A stretch of DNA of 64,000 nt from a bacterium (GTDB lineage Bacteria; Bacillota; Bacilli; Lactobacillales; Streptococcaceae). A program made the position numbers and the translations under genes. Positions 30,130-40,497 of the stretch are shown one piece after another. The notes beneath the pieces were generated by a model. It searched no databases. It saw nothing but the letters and a program-made list of their open reading frames with translations, and was not told the origin of the DNA. Location: the NCBI GenBank assembly GCA_905221345.1, contig CAJNCW010000002.1, forward strand, positions 186,001-250,000, read 5' to 3'. Position 1 is the first letter of the stretch. Every line of letters starts with the position of its first letter.

Positions 30130-30432
30130 ATGAAAATTACGCAAGAAGAGGTAACACACGTTGCCAATCTTTCAAAATTAAGATTCTCTGAAGAAGAAAC
30201 TGCTGCCTTTGCGACAACCTTGTCTAAAATTGTTGATATGGTTGAATTGCTAGGCGAAGTCGACACAACTGGTGTCGCACCTACTACGACCATGGCTGAC
30301 CGCAAGACCGTACTCCGCCCTGATGTAGCCGAAGAAGGAACAGACCGTGACCGCTTGTTTAAAAACGTACCTAAAAAAGACAACTACTATATCAAGGTAC
30401 CAGCTATCCTAGACGATGGAGGGGATGCCTAA
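30130..30432 (+). CDS. gatC: Asp-tRNA(Asn)/Glu-tRNA(Gln) amidotransferase subunit C
   Basis: Small subunit that wraps around and stabilises GatA-GatB, 100 aa, normal length. The family core [20 protein letters not shown] start (here [15 protein letters not shown]) and LRPDVAEEG are present. It is first of gatC-gatA-gatB, with a one-base overlap to gatA. The complex converts misacylated Glu-tRNA(Gln) to Gln-tRNA(Gln), needed because streptococci lack GlnRS. Confidence 0.95.
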   Translation: MKITQEEVTHVANLSKLRFSEEETAAFATTLSKIVDMVELLGEVDTTGVAPTTTMADRKTVLRPDVAEEGTDRDRLFKNVPKKDNYYIKVPAILDDGGDA

Positions 30433-31898
30433 TGACTTTTAACAATAAAACCATTGAAGACTTGCACAACCTCCTTGTCTCTAAGGAAATTTCTGCAACT
30501 GAATTAACCCAAGCAACGCTTGAAGATATCAAGTCTCGCGAGACAGCTATCAACGCTTTTGTCACTATCGCTGAAGAGCAAGCCCTTGCACAAGCTAAAG
30601 CTATTGATGAAGCTGGAATTGACGCGGACAATGTCCTTTCAGGAATTCCGCTGGCTGTCAAGGATAATATCTCTACAGACGGTATCCTCACGACTGCAGC
30701 CTCAAAAATGCTCTACAACTATGAGCCTATCTTTGATGCGACAGCCGTTGCCAATGCCAAAGCCAAGGGTATGATTGTTGTCGGAAAAACCAACATGGAT
30801 GAGTTTGCCATGGGTGGTTCTGGCGAGACTTCTCACTATGGTGCCACTAAAAATGCTTGGGACCACACCAAGGTTCCTGGTGGCTCATCAAGTGGTTCTG
30901 CGGCAGCCGTAGCTTCTGGACAAGTCCGCTTGTCACTTGGTTCTGATACAGGTGGATCCATCCGCCAACCTGCTGCATTCAACGGGATTGTTGGTCTCAA
31001 ACCAACCTACGGGACAGTTTCTCGCTTCGGCCTCATTGCCTTCGGTAGCTCATTAGACCAGATTGGACCTTTTGCTCCAACTGTCAAGGAAAATGCCCTC
31101 TTGCTCAACGCGATTGCCAGCGAAGATGCTAAAGACTCTACTTCTGCGCCTGTCCGTATTGCCGACTTTAGTTCAAAAATCGGTCAAGACATCAAGGGCA
31201 TGAAAATCGCTTTGCCTAAGGAATACCTTGGTGAAGGGATTGACCCAGAGGTTAAGGAAACTATCCTGAACGCTGCCAAACACTTTGAAAAACTCGGTGC
31301 TATCGTTGAAGAAGTCAGCCTTCCTCACTCTAAATACGGTGTTGCCGTTTACTACATTATCGCTTCATCAGAAGCATCCTCAAACTTGCAACGCTTTGAC
31401 GGTATCCGTTACGGCTACCGCGCAGAGGATGCGACTAATCTTGATGAAATCTATGTAAACAGCCGTAGCCAAGGTTTCGGTGAAGAGGTGAAACGTCGTA
31501 TCATGCTAGGTACTTTCAGCCTTTCATCAGGTTACTACGATGCCTACTACAAGAAAGCTGGTCAGGTCCGTACCCTCATCATTCAAGATTTCGAAAAAGT
31601 CTTTGCGGATTACGACTTGATTTTGGGACCAACTGCTCCAAGCGTTGCCTATGACTTGGATTCCCTCAACCACGACCCAGTTGCCATGTACTTGGCTGAC
31701 CTTTTGACCATCCCTGTCAACTTGGCTGGACTCCCAGGAATTTCAATTCCTGCTGGATTCTCTCAAGGCCTACCAGTCGGTCTGCAATTGATTGGTTCTA
31801 AGTACTCAGAAGAGACCATTTACCAAGCGGCAGCTGCCTTTGAAGCAACAACAGACTACCACAAACAACAACCCGTGATTTTTGGAGGTGACAACTAA
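30432..31898 (+). CDS. gatA: Asp-tRNA(Asn)/Glu-tRNA(Gln) amidotransferase subunit A
   Basis: Amidase subunit that releases ammonia from glutamine or asparagine, 488 aa. The amidase-signature catalytic triad is visible: the Lys in [12 protein letters not shown], cis-Ser in [14 protein letters not shown] and the nucleophile Ser in [14 protein letters not shown]. The first few codons overlap the gatC stop and the last base overlaps the gatB start. The ammonia is channelled to GatB. Confidence 0.97.
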   Translation: MTFNNKTIEDLHNLLVSKEISATELTQATLEDIKSRETAINAFVTIAEEQALAQAKAIDEAGIDADNVLSGIPLAVKDNISTDGILTTAASKMLYNYEPIFDATAVANAKAKGMIVVGKTNMDEFAMGGSGETSHYGATKNAWDHTKVPGGSSSGSAAAVASGQVRLSLGSDTGGSIRQPAAFNGIVGLKPTYGTVSRFGLIAFGSSLDQIGPFAPTVKENALLLNAIASEDAKDSTSAPVRIADFSSKIGQDIKGMKIALPKEYLGEGIDPEVKETILNAAKHFEKLGAIVEEVSLPHSKYGVAVYYIIASSEASSNLQRFDGIRYGYRAEDATNLDEIYVNSRSQGFGEEVKRRIMLGTFSLSSGYYDAYYKKAGQVRTLIIQDFEKVFADYDLILGPTAPSVAYDLDSLNHDPVAMYLADLLTIPVNLAGLPGISIPAGFSQGLPVGLQLIGSKYSEETIYQAAAAFEATTDYHKQQPVIFGGDN

Positions 31899-33340
31899 TG
31901 AACTTTGAAACAGTCATTGGACTTGAAGTCCACGTAGAGCTCAACACCAATTCAAAAATCTTCTCACCTACTTCTGCCCACTTTGGAAATGACCAAAATG
32001 CCAATACAAACGTGATTGACTGGTCTTTCCCAGGAGTACTTCCGGTTCTCAATAAGGGTGTTGTTGATGCTGGTATCAAGGCTGCTCTTGCCCTCAACAT
32101 GGACATCCATAAAGAGATGCACTTTGACCGCAAGAACTACTTCTATCCTGATAATCCAAAAGCCTACCAAATTTCCCAGTTTGATGAACCAATCGGCTAC
32201 AACGGCTGGATTGAAGTCGAGCTAGAAGACGGTACGACCAAGAAAATCGGTATCGAACGCGCCCACTTGGAAGAAGATGCTGGTAAAAACACCCACGGTA
32301 CAGATGGCTACTCTTATGTAGACCTCAACCGCCAAGGGGTGCCTTTGATTGAGATTGTATCTGAAGCAGACATGCGTTCTCCTGAAGAAGCCTATGCTTA
32401 TCTGACTGCCCTCAAGGAAGTTATCCAGTACGCTGGTATTTCTGACGTTAAGATGGAAGAAGGTTCGATGCGTGTGGATGCCAACATTTCCCTTCGTCCT
32501 TATGGACAAGAAAAATTCGGTACCAAGACTGAGTTAAAAAACCTCAACTCCTTCTCAAATGTCCGCAAAGGTCTTGAGTACGAAGTCCAACGCCAAGCTG
32601 AAATCCTTCGCTCAGGTGGTCAAATCCGCCAAGAAACACGCCGTTACGATGAAGCTAACAAGGCAACCATCCTCATGCGTGTCAAAGAAGGTGCTGCAGA
32701 CTACCGCTACTTCCCAGAACCAGACCTACCACTCTTTGAAATCTCAGACGAGTGGATTGAGGAAATGCGCACTGAATTGCCAGAGTTTCCAAAAGAACGC
32801 CGTGCGCGCTACGTATCTGACCTTGGCTTGTCAGACTACGATGCTAGCCAGTTGACTGCAAACAAAGTCACTTCTGACTTCTTTGAAAAAGCTGTTGCCC
32901 TTGGTGGCGATGCCAAACAAGTCTCTAACTGGCTCCAGGGCGAAGTCGCTCAGTTCTTGAACGCTGAAGGTAAAACACTGGAACAAATCGAATTGACACC
33001 AGAAAACTTAGTAGAAATGATTGCCATCATTGAAGACGGCACTATCTCTTCTAAGATTGCCAAGAAAGTCTTTGTCCACCTGGCTAAAAATGGCGGTGGC
33101 GCGCGTGAATACGTGGAAAAAGCAGGCTTGGTGCAAATCTCAGATCCAGATGTTCTGATTCCAATCATCCACCAAGTCTTCGCAGATAATGAAGCAGCCG
33201 TTGCCGACTTCAAGTCAGGCAAACGCAACGCAGACAAGGCCTTCACAGGATTCCTTATGAAGGCAACTAAAGGCCAAGCCAACCCACAAGTTGCCCTTAA
33301 ACTACTCGCCCAGGAATTGGCGAAGTTGAAAGAAAACTAG
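31898..33340 (+). CDS. gatB: Asp-tRNA(Asn)/Glu-tRNA(Gln) amidotransferase subunit B
   Basis: Kinase/transamidase subunit that activates the misacylated tRNA, 480 aa. The cradle domain has the family marks [42 protein letters not shown] and [14 protein letters not shown]. The helical and YqeY-like tail (from about residue 400, ending [16 protein letters not shown]) binds tRNA. It is the last gene of the operon and is followed by a strong terminator. Confidence 0.97.
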   Translation: MNFETVIGLEVHVELNTNSKIFSPTSAHFGNDQNANTNVIDWSFPGVLPVLNKGVVDAGIKAALALNMDIHKEMHFDRKNYFYPDNPKAYQISQFDEPIGYNGWIEVELEDGTTKKIGIERAHLEEDAGKNTHGTDGYSYVDLNRQGVPLIEIVSEADMRSPEEAYAYLTALKEVIQYAGISDVKMEEGSMRVDANISLRPYGQEKFGTKTELKNLNSFSNVRKGLEYEVQRQAEILRSGGQIRQETRRYDEANKATILMRVKEGAADYRYFPEPDLPLFEISDEWIEEMRTELPEFPKERRARYVSDLGLSDYDASQLTANKVTSDFFEKAVALGGDAKQVSNWLQGEVAQFLNAEGKTLEQIELTPENLVEMIAIIEDGTISSKIAKKVFVHLAKNGGGAREYVEKAGLVQISDPDVLIPIIHQVFADNEAAVADFKSGKRNADKAFTGFLMKATKGQANPQVALKLLAQELAKLKEN

Positions 33341-33350
33341 ACAGAACAAA

Positions 33351-33373
33351 ACCAGCCCTAAGGTTGGTTTTTT
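33351..33373 (+). terminator. Terminator after gatB
   Basis: Stem ACCAGCC/GGTTGGT (33351-33357 with 33362-33368, one G-T pair), four-base loop, then TTTTTT. Confidence 0.8.
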
Positions 33374-33425
33374 CTTCTCTACCAACTCCCAATAACTATT
33401 TTGGCTTTATTTCCAGAGTATTTTA

Positions 33426-33434
33426 TGGTAAAAT
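33426..33434 (+). promoter_or_regulatory. Extended -10 promoter of efp
   Basis: TGGTAAAAT about 35 bases before the efp ATG; AAAGAGGTAAAAAC supplies the ribosome binding site. The -35 is weak. Confidence 0.5.
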
Positions 33435-33468
33435 GAAGAGTAATAATATTTATTAAAGAGGTAAAAAC

Positions 33469-34029
33469 ATGATTGAAGCAAGTAAATTAAAAGCTGGTAT
33501 GACCTTTGAAACAGCTGACGGAAAATTGATCCGCGTTTTGGAAGCTAGCCACCACAAACCAGGTAAAGGAAACACAATCATGCGTATGAAATTGCGTGAT
33601 GTCCGTACTGGTTCTACATTTGACACAAGCTATCGTCCAGAGGAAAAATTTGAACAAGCTATCATCGAGACTGTCCCAGCTCAATACTTGTACAAAATGG
33701 ATGACACAGCTTACTTCATGAATACAGAAACTTACGACCAATACGAAATCCCTGTAGTCAACGTAGAAAATGAATTGCTTTACATCCTTGAAAACTCAGA
33801 AGTGAAAATCCAATTCTACGGAACTGAAGTAATCGGTGTCACCGTTCCTACTACTGTTGAATTGACAGTTGCAGAAACTCAACCATCTATCAAAGGTGCT
33901 ACTGTTACAGGTTCTGGTAAGCCAGCAACGATGGAAACTGGACTTGTCGTAAACGTGCCAGACTTCATCGAAGCAGGACAAAAACTCGTTATCAACACTG
34001 CAGAAGGAACTTACGTTTCTCGTGCCTAA
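33469..34029 (+). CDS. efp: Elongation factor P
   Basis: Three-domain tRNA mimic that relieves ribosome stalling at polyproline, 186 aa. The tip loop [12 protein letters not shown] places Lys33 at the ribosomal active site. The loop is of the PGKG type found in Gram-positives rather than the E. coli type modified by EpmA. The conserved C-terminal [15 protein letters not shown] and [11 protein letters not shown] segments are present. It heads efp-asp23-nusB, with a 21-bp gap to the next gene. Confidence 0.96.
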   Translation: MIEASKLKAGMTFETADGKLIRVLEASHHKPGKGNTIMRMKLRDVRTGSTFDTSYRPEEKFEQAIIETVPAQYLYKMDDTAYFMNTETYDQYEIPVVNVENELLYILENSEVKIQFYGTEVIGVTVPTTVELTVAETQPSIKGATVTGSGKPATMETGLVVNVPDFIEAGQKLVINTAEGTYVSRA

Positions 34030-34050
34030 TCTCTAGAAAGAGGTCATTCT

Positions 34051-34440
34051 ATGGGAATTGAAGAACAACTTGGCGAAATCGTTATCGCCCCACGTGTACT
34101 TGAAAAAATCATTGCTATTGCTACAGCAAAAGTAGAGGGTGTTCACTCTTTTTCAAACAAATCAGTGTCTGATACCCTTTCGAAACTTTCTATCGGCCGC
34201 GGTGTTTATCTTAAAAACGTAGACGAAGAACTCACAGCAGATATCTACCTCTACCTTGAGTATGGAGTAAAAGTTCCTAAAGTAGCCGTTGCTATCCAGA
34301 AAGCTGTCAAAGATGCAGTCCGCAATATGGCTGATGTAGAACTCGCTGCTATCAATATTCACGTTGCAGGTATCGTTCCAGATAAAACACCAAAACCTGA
34401 CTTGAAAGATCTATTTGACGAGGACTTCCTCAATGACTAG
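34051..34440 (+). CDS. Asp23/Gls24-family envelope stress protein (YqhY-like)
   Basis: A 129-aa Asp23-family (DUF322) protein of the YqhY subgroup. The opening GEIVIAPRVLEKIIAIATAK and KVEGVHSF region is diagnostic. The acidic tail (KDLFDEDFLND) is common in this group. Gene position between efp and nusB, close to the acc genes, is conserved in Firmicutes. In Bacillus YqhY influences lipid synthesis/acetyl-CoA carboxylase activity; the same role here is inference. Its stop overlaps the nusB start by eight bases. Confidence 0.88.
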   Translation: MGIEEQLGEIVIAPRVLEKIIAIATAKVEGVHSFSNKSVSDTLSKLSIGRGVYLKNVDEELTADIYLYLEYGVKVPKVAVAIQKAVKDAVRNMADVELAAINIHVAGIVPDKTPKPDLKDLFDEDFLND

Positions 34441-34855
34441 TCCACTATTAGAATCTAGACGTGAGCTCCGTAAATGCGCTTTTCAAGCTCTCATGAGCCT
34501 TGAATTCGATACGGATGTCGAAACTGCTTGTCGTTTCGCCTATACTCATGATCGTGAAGATACGGATGTGCAACTTCCAGCCTTTTTGACAGAGCTAGTT
34601 TCTGGTGTACAGGCTAAAAAGGAAGAACTAGACAAGCAAATCACACAGCATTTAAAAGCAGGTTGGACCATCGAGCGTTTAACACTCGTGGAGAGAAACC
34701 TCCTTCGCTTGGGAGTCTTTGAAATCACTTCATTTGACACCCCACAGTTGGTTGCTGTTAATGAAGCTATCGAGCTTGCAAAGGACTTCTCAGATCAAAA
34801 ATCTGCCCGTTTTATCAATGGACTGCTCAGCCAGTTTGTAACAGAAGAACAGTAA
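34433..34855 (+). CDS. nusB: Transcription antitermination factor NusB
   Basis: Binds boxA RNA with NusE/S10 in rRNA antitermination. I choose the ATG at 34433 (140 aa, MTSPLLESRRELRKC), the usual streptococcal start. The ATG at 34415 lies inside the preceding gene. The all-helical fold shows LRKCAFQALMSLEF, WTIERLTLVERNLLRLG and the conserved C-terminal AVNEAIELAKDFSDQKSA region. It is followed by a strong terminator. Confidence 0.95.
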   Translation: MTSPLLESRRELRKCAFQALMSLEFDTDVETACRFAYTHDREDTDVQLPAFLTELVSGVQAKKEELDKQITQHLKAGWTIERLTLVERNLLRLGVFEITSFDTPQLVAVNEAIELAKDFSDQKSARFINGLLSQFVTEEQ

Positions 34856-34859
34856 TTAG

Positions 34860-34892
34860 AAAAAGTGTTTGACAAATATCAAACACTTTTTT
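34860..34892 (+). terminator. Terminator after nusB
   Basis: Stem AAAAAGTGTTTGA/TCAAACACTTTTT (34860-34872 with 34879-34891), six-base loop, T-run. It also works on the minus strand for the adjacent remnant. Confidence 0.9.
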
Positions 34893-34894
34893 CT

Positions 34895-35158
34895 TTACTT
34901 CCTACTATCTAAAAAAACGATAATATATAAAATTATGAACAAATATCCATATGGACTTTGCATAAATGAAAAACTTGAAAGAACGATAGTAAAGGAGAGA
35001 ACGACAATAGCACAAAGAATCAAACTGATGAAAGCTCGGTTCGTTAACACCAAATGACTGAGCTCAAAGATTAGGGTTGGTAAGATGACATCTAAATAAT
35101 ACTTTGACTTAGGAAAGAAGGTGTTCATAAAATCCCCTCTAGCAATCGCCTCCTCCAA
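34895..35158 (-). pseudogene. CPBP-family intramembrane protease remnant
   Basis: An 87-codon reading frame with the CPBP/CAAX-protease glutamate motif near its start (EEAIARG, compare EExxxRG) and a following membrane helix ending ELSH, which fits the second metal-ligand motif. Full CPBP proteins run 200-300 aa with about four helices before EExxxR. Here a TGA lies in frame four codons before the TTG, giving stop-KQYILEEAIARG, so the N-terminal part is lost or out of frame. No ribosome binding site serves the TTG apart from the coding GGAGGAGG itself. I treat it as a decayed gene; a short expressed membrane peptide cannot be excluded. Confidence 0.6.
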
Positions 35159-35238
35159 AATGTACTGTTTTCATTTTCTTCCCACACTAGTCTAGACTAA
35201 AATAATTTCCGAAGTTCTAATTACACAATTAAAACTAC

Positions 35239-35265
35239 CAAAAAGACTAGAACAAATTGTTCTAG
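35239..35265 (-). terminator. Terminator after accA
   Basis: Perfect stem CTAGAACAA/TTGTTCTAG (35247-35255 with 35257-35265) followed on the minus strand by TCTTTTTGG. It closes the fatty-acid synthesis cluster. Confidence 0.85.
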
Positions 35266-35278
35266 CTTTTAAATTATC

Positions 35279-36046
35279 TTAGTATTTTCTAAAGCGTTGG
35301 TAACGTTCTTCAATAAGTTGGTCGAGTGGTAGTTCTTGCAACCTATCTAGTTCTGCACGCAATTCATTTTTAACACGAGCTTGTAGTTCTTTACTGGAGA
35401 GGCCTGCTTCTGAGATTACCTTATCTACGATTCCCATTTCTAGGAGTTCGTGTGAAGTGATTTTCATCAATTCCGCCGCTTCCATAGCACGACTTCCATC
35501 CTTCCAAAGGATAGAGGCAAAACCTTCAGGGCTAAGTACTGCATAGATTGAGTTCTCTAACATCCAGACACGGTCAGCTACGGCTAGTGCCAATGCACCT
35601 CCAGATCCTCCTTCACCGATAATAATCGCGATGATTGGAACCTTGAGGTCACTCATTTCCATCAGGTTTCGAGCGATTGCTTCCCCTTGCCCACGTTCCT
35701 CGGCTCCTACACCAGGGTAAGCACCCGCCGTATTGATAAAGGTCACAACTGGACGACCAAACTTTTCTGCCTGTTTCATCAGGCGAAGAGCCTTACGATA
35801 GCCTTCTGGATGTGGTTGGCCGAAATTCCGTTTGAGGTTGTCATGAAGACTCTTCCCCTTTTGGATACCGACGACAGTTACTGCTTGGTCACCTAACCAG
35901 CCAATTCCACCAATAACCGCACCATCATCGCGGAAAGAGCGGTCTCCATGCAATTCGATAAACTCGTCAAAGATTCCATTGGCAAAATCAAGTGCAGTCA
36001 AGCGACTCTGCTCGCGTGCCTCTCTGACTATTTTTGCAATATTCAT
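35279..36046 (-). CDS. accA: Acetyl-CoA carboxylase carboxyltransferase alpha subunit
   Basis: Carboxyltransferase half-subunit that passes CO2 from biotin to acetyl-CoA with AccD, 255 aa. The crotonase-fold core shows [34 protein letters not shown] [33 protein letters not shown] and [15 protein letters not shown]. It lacks the long N-terminal extension of the E. coli protein, as usual in streptococci. It overlaps accD by four bases and is the last gene of the cluster. Confidence 0.96.
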   Translation of the reverse strand: MNIAKIVREAREQSRLTALDFANGIFDEFIELHGDRSFRDDGAVIGGIGWLGDQAVTVVGIQKGKSLHDNLKRNFGQPHPEGYRKALRLMKQAEKFGRPVVTFINTAGAYPGVGAEERGQGEAIARNLMEMSDLKVPIIAIIIGEGGSGGALALAVADRVWMLENSIYAVLSPEGFASILWKDGSRAMEAAELMKITSHELLEMGIVDKVISEAGLSSKELQARVKNELRAELDRLQELPLDQLIEERYQRFRKY

Positions 36047-36909
36047 CCGCGACTTCCTCCATGCAATCTCACTAATTTAGCAATTGTTTCAGGCAATTCT
36101 CTCCGTTTGACAATTGCATCAACAAATCCATGTTCAAGCAGAAATTCTGCCTTTTGGAAATCATCCGGCAAGGTCTCACGAACTGTATTTTCGATAACAC
36201 GACGCCCAGCAAAACCGACCAAACTCTGTGGCTCCGCTAGGATAATATCACCTTCCATAGCAAAAGAAGCGGTTACCCCACCTGTTGTCGGATCGGTTAA
36301 AATAGTTAGGTAAAAAAGTCCTGCCTTGGAATGTCGTTGAACTGCTGCAGAAATTTTAGCCATCTGCATCAGGCTCATGATTCCTTCTTGCATACGGGCT
36401 CCACCAGAAGCTGTGAAGAGTACGACTGGCAAGTTTTCTACCGTTGCATACTCAAACAAATGCGTGATTTTTTCACCCACAACGGTTCCCATAGAAGCCA
36501 TGATAAAGTTAGAATCCATGATTCCAAGGGCAACTTTTTGTCCCTTGATGCTAGCTGTACCAGTCAGGACAGCTTCATCCAGACCTGTCTTTTCACGCAT
36601 ACTAGCTAGTTTTTTCTGATAGCCAGGAAAGTTTAATGGATCTTGAGTTTCAATCCCCGTAAACATCTCCACAAAGCTGTCAGAATCAATCGTCAAAGCC
36701 AAGCGTTCCTGAGCTGAAATACGGAAAGTATAGCTACAATGGGGACAAATTTGCTCACTTCCAAGATCCTTTTGGTAGATGATATGTTTACATCCAGGAC
36801 ACTTGGAGAAGAGTTCATCCGGAACCTCAGGCTTGGCTTGTGGTTTCTGCCTTACGGAACGATTAGGATTGATCCGAATATACTTATCCTTTTTACTAAA
36901 TAGAGCCAT
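36043..36909 (-). CDS. accD: Acetyl-CoA carboxylase carboxyltransferase beta subunit
   Basis: Partner of AccA, 288 aa. The N-terminal zinc ribbon uses two Cys pairs ([10 protein letters not shown] and [10 protein letters not shown]). The crotonase-type domain carries [21 protein letters not shown] and [18 protein letters not shown], the second being the acyl-CoA pocket. Four-base overlap with accA ensures equal production. A 35-bp gap precedes it after accC. Confidence 0.96.
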   Translation of the reverse strand: MALFSKKDKYIRINPNRSVRQKPQAKPEVPDELFSKCPGCKHIIYQKDLGSEQICPHCSYTFRISAQERLALTIDSDSFVEMFTGIETQDPLNFPGYQKKLASMREKTGLDEAVLTGTASIKGQKVALGIMDSNFIMASMGTVVGEKITHLFEYATVENLPVVLFTASGGARMQEGIMSLMQMAKISAAVQRHSKAGLFYLTILTDPTTGGVTASFAMEGDIILAEPQSLVGFAGRRVIENTVRETLPDDFQKAEFLLEHGFVDAIVKRRELPETIAKLVRLHGGSRG

Positions 36910-36944
36910 AACTCCCCCTTTTAGTTCTCATACTGTTTGAAAGT

Positions 36945-38312
36945 CTATTCTTTTTCTTGGTATTTTGGCAAGAAAGTTTCCATCAAGAAGGAAGTATCGT
37001 AGTCACCAGCGATAACTCGGCGGTCTGAAATCAGATCCAACTGGAAGTCTGCATTGGTTTGCACTCCTTCAATATCAAGTTCATAAAGTGCCCGTTGCAT
37101 CTTCATCAAGGCATCAAAACGATTCTCCCCATGAACAATGATTTTGGCAATCATACTATCATAGTATGGGGGAATGGTATAACCTGGATAAACTGCTGAG
37201 TCCACGCGCAAGCCAACTCCACCACTTGGTAGATAGAGATTGGTAATTTTCCCTGGGCTTGGAGCAAAGTTAAATGCTGGATTTTCTGCATTGATCCGGC
37301 ACTCGATAGCATGACCTCGTAGGACGATATCTTCTTGTTTGAAAGGTAAAGGTTGCCCGGCCGCAATGCGAATCTGTTCCTTCACAATATCGACACCTGA
37401 AACAAACTCTGTGACTGGGTGTTCAACTTGCACACGAGTATTCATTTCCATGAAGTAGAAATTGCCACTCGCTTCATCGAGAAGAAATTCAATCGTCCCT
37501 GCATTTTCATAGCCTACAGACTCTGCAGCTCGAACAGCCGCAGCACCAATTTCATTACGAAGGGTTTTGCCAATAGCAATGGATGGACTTTCTTCTAAGA
37601 CCTTTTGGTTATTCCGTTGGAGTGAACAATCCCGTTCACCAAGATGGACAACATGACCCTCTTGATCTGCAAGAATTTGAACTTCGATATGGCGAGCTGG
37701 ATAAATCACACGCTCAAGATACATAGCGCCATTTCCAAAATTGGCCTTGGCTTCACTGGATGCTGTCTCAAAAGCTGCGACCAAGTCTTCTGCCTTTTCA
37801 ACCTTACGAATCCCTTTTCCACCACCACCTGCCGATGCCTTTAGCATGACTGGGTAGCCAATCTTTTCTGCAACTGCAAGCGCCTCTTCAGCCGTATGAA
37901 CTTCACCATCAGATCCTGGGATAACTGGAACCCCAGCCTTGATCATTTGCTCACGCGCATTGATCTTATCTCCCATAGTATCCATTACAGCGCCAGAAGG
38001 ACCGATAAACTTAATCCCCACTTCATCACACATCGTAGCAAACTTGGAGTTTTCGCTAAGAAAACCAAAACCTGGGTGGATGGCTTCTGCTTCTGTCAAG
38101 ACTGCAGCAGACAAAATAGCGTTGATATTGAGATAAGATTCTGTCGCCTTACCGGGTCCGATACAGATAGCTTCATCTGCTAGGAGTGTGTGAAGGGCTT
38201 CCTTATCAGCAGTTGAATAAACTGCTACGGTCGCAATGCCCAATTCACGCGCAGCTCGAATAATGCGAACCGCAATCTCACCACGGTTGGCAATCAAAAT
38301 TTTACGAAACAT
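36945..38312 (-). CDS. accC: Biotin carboxylase
   Basis: ATP-dependent carboxylation of biotin on AccB, 455 aa. The ATP-grasp fold is clear: KILIANRGEIAVRIIRAARE at the start, glycine-rich loop KASAGGGGKGIRKV, EMNTRVQVEHPVTE and AGQPLPFKQEDI. The length is typical. It lies 11 bases after fabZ in the cluster. Confidence 0.97.
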   Translation of the reverse strand: MFRKILIANRGEIAVRIIRAARELGIATVAVYSTADKEALHTLLADEAICIGPGKATESYLNINAILSAAVLTEAEAIHPGFGFLSENSKFATMCDEVGIKFIGPSGAVMDTMGDKINAREQMIKAGVPVIPGSDGEVHTAEEALAVAEKIGYPVMLKASAGGGGKGIRKVEKAEDLVAAFETASSEAKANFGNGAMYLERVIYPARHIEVQILADQEGHVVHLGERDCSLQRNNQKVLEESPSIAIGKTLRNEIGAAAVRAAESVGYENAGTIEFLLDEASGNFYFMEMNTRVQVEHPVTEFVSGVDIVKEQIRIAAGQPLPFKQEDIVLRGHAIECRINAENPAFNFAPSPGKITNLYLPSGGVGLRVDSAVYPGYTIPPYYDSMIAKIIVHGENRFDALMKMQRALYELDIEGVQTNADFQLDLISDRRVIAGDYDTSFLMETFLPKYQEKE

Positions 38313-38323
38313 GGAGAACCTCC

Positions 38324-38746
38324 TTAGTTTCCAATTGCAAAGGTAAGAGTACCACTCGCTGCAAGCTTACCATCTACTTCAGCCTTTGCCTCAACCACAG
38401 CAATCGTACCACGACGTTTAACAAAAGTAGCCGTCATAACTAATTGGTCACCTGGTACAACTTGCTTCTTGAACTTAACCTTGTCCATGCCAGCGTAGAA
38501 GACCAGTTTCCCTTTATTTTCAGGTTTGGACAATTCCAAGACACCAGCAGTCTGAGCCAAGGCTTCCATGATAAGAACACCTGGCATAACTGGGTATTGT
38601 GGAAAATGACCATTGAAGAAAGGTTCGTTGATGGTCACATTTTTAATGGCAACAATGGTATCCTCGCTCACTTCCAAGACACGGTCCACTAGGAGCATGG
38701 GGTAGCGATGGGGTAGAGCTTCTTTGATTCCTTGAATATCGATCAT
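38324..38746 (-). CDS. fabZ: 3-hydroxyacyl-ACP dehydratase FabZ
   Basis: Hot-dog-fold dehydratase giving trans-2-enoyl-ACP, 140 aa. The catalytic His is in [13 protein letters not shown] and the Glu in [11 protein letters not shown], preceded by [13 protein letters not shown]. It overlaps accB by four bases. In this group of bacteria isomerisation to the cis-3 isomer is done by FabM rather than by a FabA-type dehydratase. Confidence 0.96.
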   Translation of the reverse strand: MIDIQGIKEALPHRYPMLLVDRVLEVSEDTIVAIKNVTINEPFFNGHFPQYPVMPGVLIMEALAQTAGVLELSKPENKGKLVFYAGMDKVKFKKQVVPGDQLVMTATFVKRRGTIAVVEAKAEVDGKLAASGTLTFAIGN

Positions 38747-39231
38747 TTGATACGTACCAATCCTTTACCGAACTCAACCATTTCTTCATTTGAAACGAGA
38801 ATTTCTGTCACCACACCATCCTTAGGTGCAGGAATTTCATTCATGACCTTCATGGCTTCGATGATCACCAAAGTCTGACCTTTTTTAACACTATCTCCGA
38901 CTGTGACAAAGGCAGGTTTATCTGGTCCAGCAGCCAAGTAAGCCACCCCTACAAGTGGGCTCTCAACGACATCACCCTCTGGAGCAACAGTTGTATCAGC
39001 TGGTGCTGGAGCTTCTTCCACTGCACTCTCTACTGGAGTTGAAGGGGCAGAAACTACTGGACTTGCAGCTACTGCAGTTGGCGCTGGAACAACTTGAGCT
39101 GGCGCTTCAGAAGCCATTCTTGCTTCATTCTTACTGAACTGCAATTCGTCCGCTCCGTTTTTATAAGAAAATTCTCTCAAACTTGATTGGTCGAATTGAG
39201 CCATCAAGTCCTTGATCTCATTTAAATTCAT
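38743..39231 (-). CDS. accB: Biotin carboxyl carrier protein of acetyl-CoA carboxylase
   Basis: Carrier that shuttles carboxybiotin between AccC and AccA/D, 162 aa. The C-terminal biotinyl domain contains [11 protein letters not shown], with the biotinylated Lys in AMK. The usual EAMKMMNE has Val in place of one Met here, which is tolerated. An Ala/Pro-rich flexible linker spans about residues 40-85. It lies two bases after fabF and overlaps fabZ. Confidence 0.95.
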   Translation of the reverse strand: MNLNEIKDLMAQFDQSSLREFSYKNGADELQFSKNEARMASEAPAQVVPAPTAVAASPVVSAPSTPVESAVEEAPAPADTTVAPEGDVVESPLVGVAYLAAGPDKPAFVTVGDSVKKGQTLVIIEAMKVMNEIPAPKDGVVTEILVSNEEMVEFGKGLVRIK

Positions 39232-39233
39232 AA

Positions 39234-40469
39234 TTATTTATTCTCCCAACGTTTGAAAGCAAGAACCGCATTGTGTCCACCAAAACCAAAAGTATTTGAA
39301 ATAGCATAAGGGATTTCTTGCTCCAAGCCTTGTCCATAAACGACATTCGCTTCGATATAGTCTGACAACTCGCTTGTTCCAGCTGTTTTTGGCACGAAGT
39401 TATGACGCATAGCTTCGATTGTAGCGATGGCTTCTACTGCCCCTGCAGCCCCAAGCAAGTGTCCTGTAAATGACTTGGTTGAAGATACAGGTACTTCTTT
39501 ACCAAGAACAGCTACGATCGCACCACTTTCACCTTTTTCATTAGCAGGAGTTGAAGTTCCGTGGGCATTGACATAAGCCACTTGCTCTGGAGAAATTTCT
39601 GCTTCTTCCAAAGCCAGTTTAATCGCCTTAATCGCGCCTTGACCTTCTGGATGAGGTGAAGTCATATGGTAAGCATCACAAGTATTTCCATAACCAACCA
39701 CTTCAGCCAAGATAGTCGCCCCACGTTTTTCAGCATGTTCAAGACTCTCGAGAACCAGCATTCCAGAACCTTCTCCCATCACAAAACCATTACGATCTTT
39801 GTCAAATGGAATAGAAGCACGAGTTGGATCTTCTGTAGTTGATAGGGCAGTCAAAGCTTGGAAACCAGCAATGGCAAATGGAGTGATAGAAGCTTCTGAT
39901 CCACCAACTAACATAACATCTTGGAAACCAAACTTGATTGAACGGAAGGCATCCCCAATGGCATCGTTTGATGAGGCACAGGCTGTATTGATTGATTTAC
40001 AAATCCCGTTTGCTCCGAAGCGCATAGCAACATTTCCTGAAGCCATATTTGGCAAAGCTTTTGGAAGAGTCATTGGCTTAACGCGTTTTGGACCTTTTTC
40101 ATGCAAACGGATAACTTGATCTTCGATTTCCTTGATACCACCGATACCAGAAGCCACGATGACACCAAAGCGATCTTTATCGATTGCTTCTACATCAAGA
40201 TTTGCATTTGTCACCGCTTCTTGAGCCGCATACAAGGCATACAAAGAATAGTTGTCAAAACGGTTGGTATCTTTTTTGACAAAGTATTTATCAAATGGGA
40301 AATCTTGAACTTCTGCCGCATTGTGCACAGCAAAGTCGCTGTGGTCAAACTTAGTGATTTCTCCAATTCCAATTTTCCCAGTTTGCAAACTGTTCCAAAA
40401 TTCTTCTGGAGTATTTCCGATAGGAGAGGTCAATCCGTAACCTGTTACTACAACTCGATTTAGTTTCAT
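39234..40469 (-). CDS. fabF: 3-oxoacyl-ACP synthase II
   Basis: Elongating condensing enzyme, 411 aa. Thiolase-fold active-site residues appear: Cys in SINTACASSNDAIGDAF, the first His in VNAHGTSTPANEKGES and the second in KSFTGHLLGAAGAVE. There is no FabB, so FabF does all elongation, including of unsaturated intermediates. It follows fabG by 28 bp. Confidence 0.97.
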   Translation of the reverse strand: MKLNRVVVTGYGLTSPIGNTPEEFWNSLQTGKIGIGEITKFDHSDFAVHNAAEVQDFPFDKYFVKKDTNRFDNYSLYALYAAQEAVTNANLDVEAIDKDRFGVIVASGIGGIKEIEDQVIRLHEKGPKRVKPMTLPKALPNMASGNVAMRFGANGICKSINTACASSNDAIGDAFRSIKFGFQDVMLVGGSEASITPFAIAGFQALTALSTTEDPTRASIPFDKDRNGFVMGEGSGMLVLESLEHAEKRGATILAEVVGYGNTCDAYHMTSPHPEGQGAIKAIKLALEEAEISPEQVAYVNAHGTSTPANEKGESGAIVAVLGKEVPVSSTKSFTGHLLGAAGAVEAIATIEAMRHNFVPKTAGTSELSDYIEANVVYGQGLEQEIPYAISNTFGFGGHNAVLAFKRWENK

Positions 40470-40497
40470 CTGTCTTACCTATATCTTTCCTTATTTT

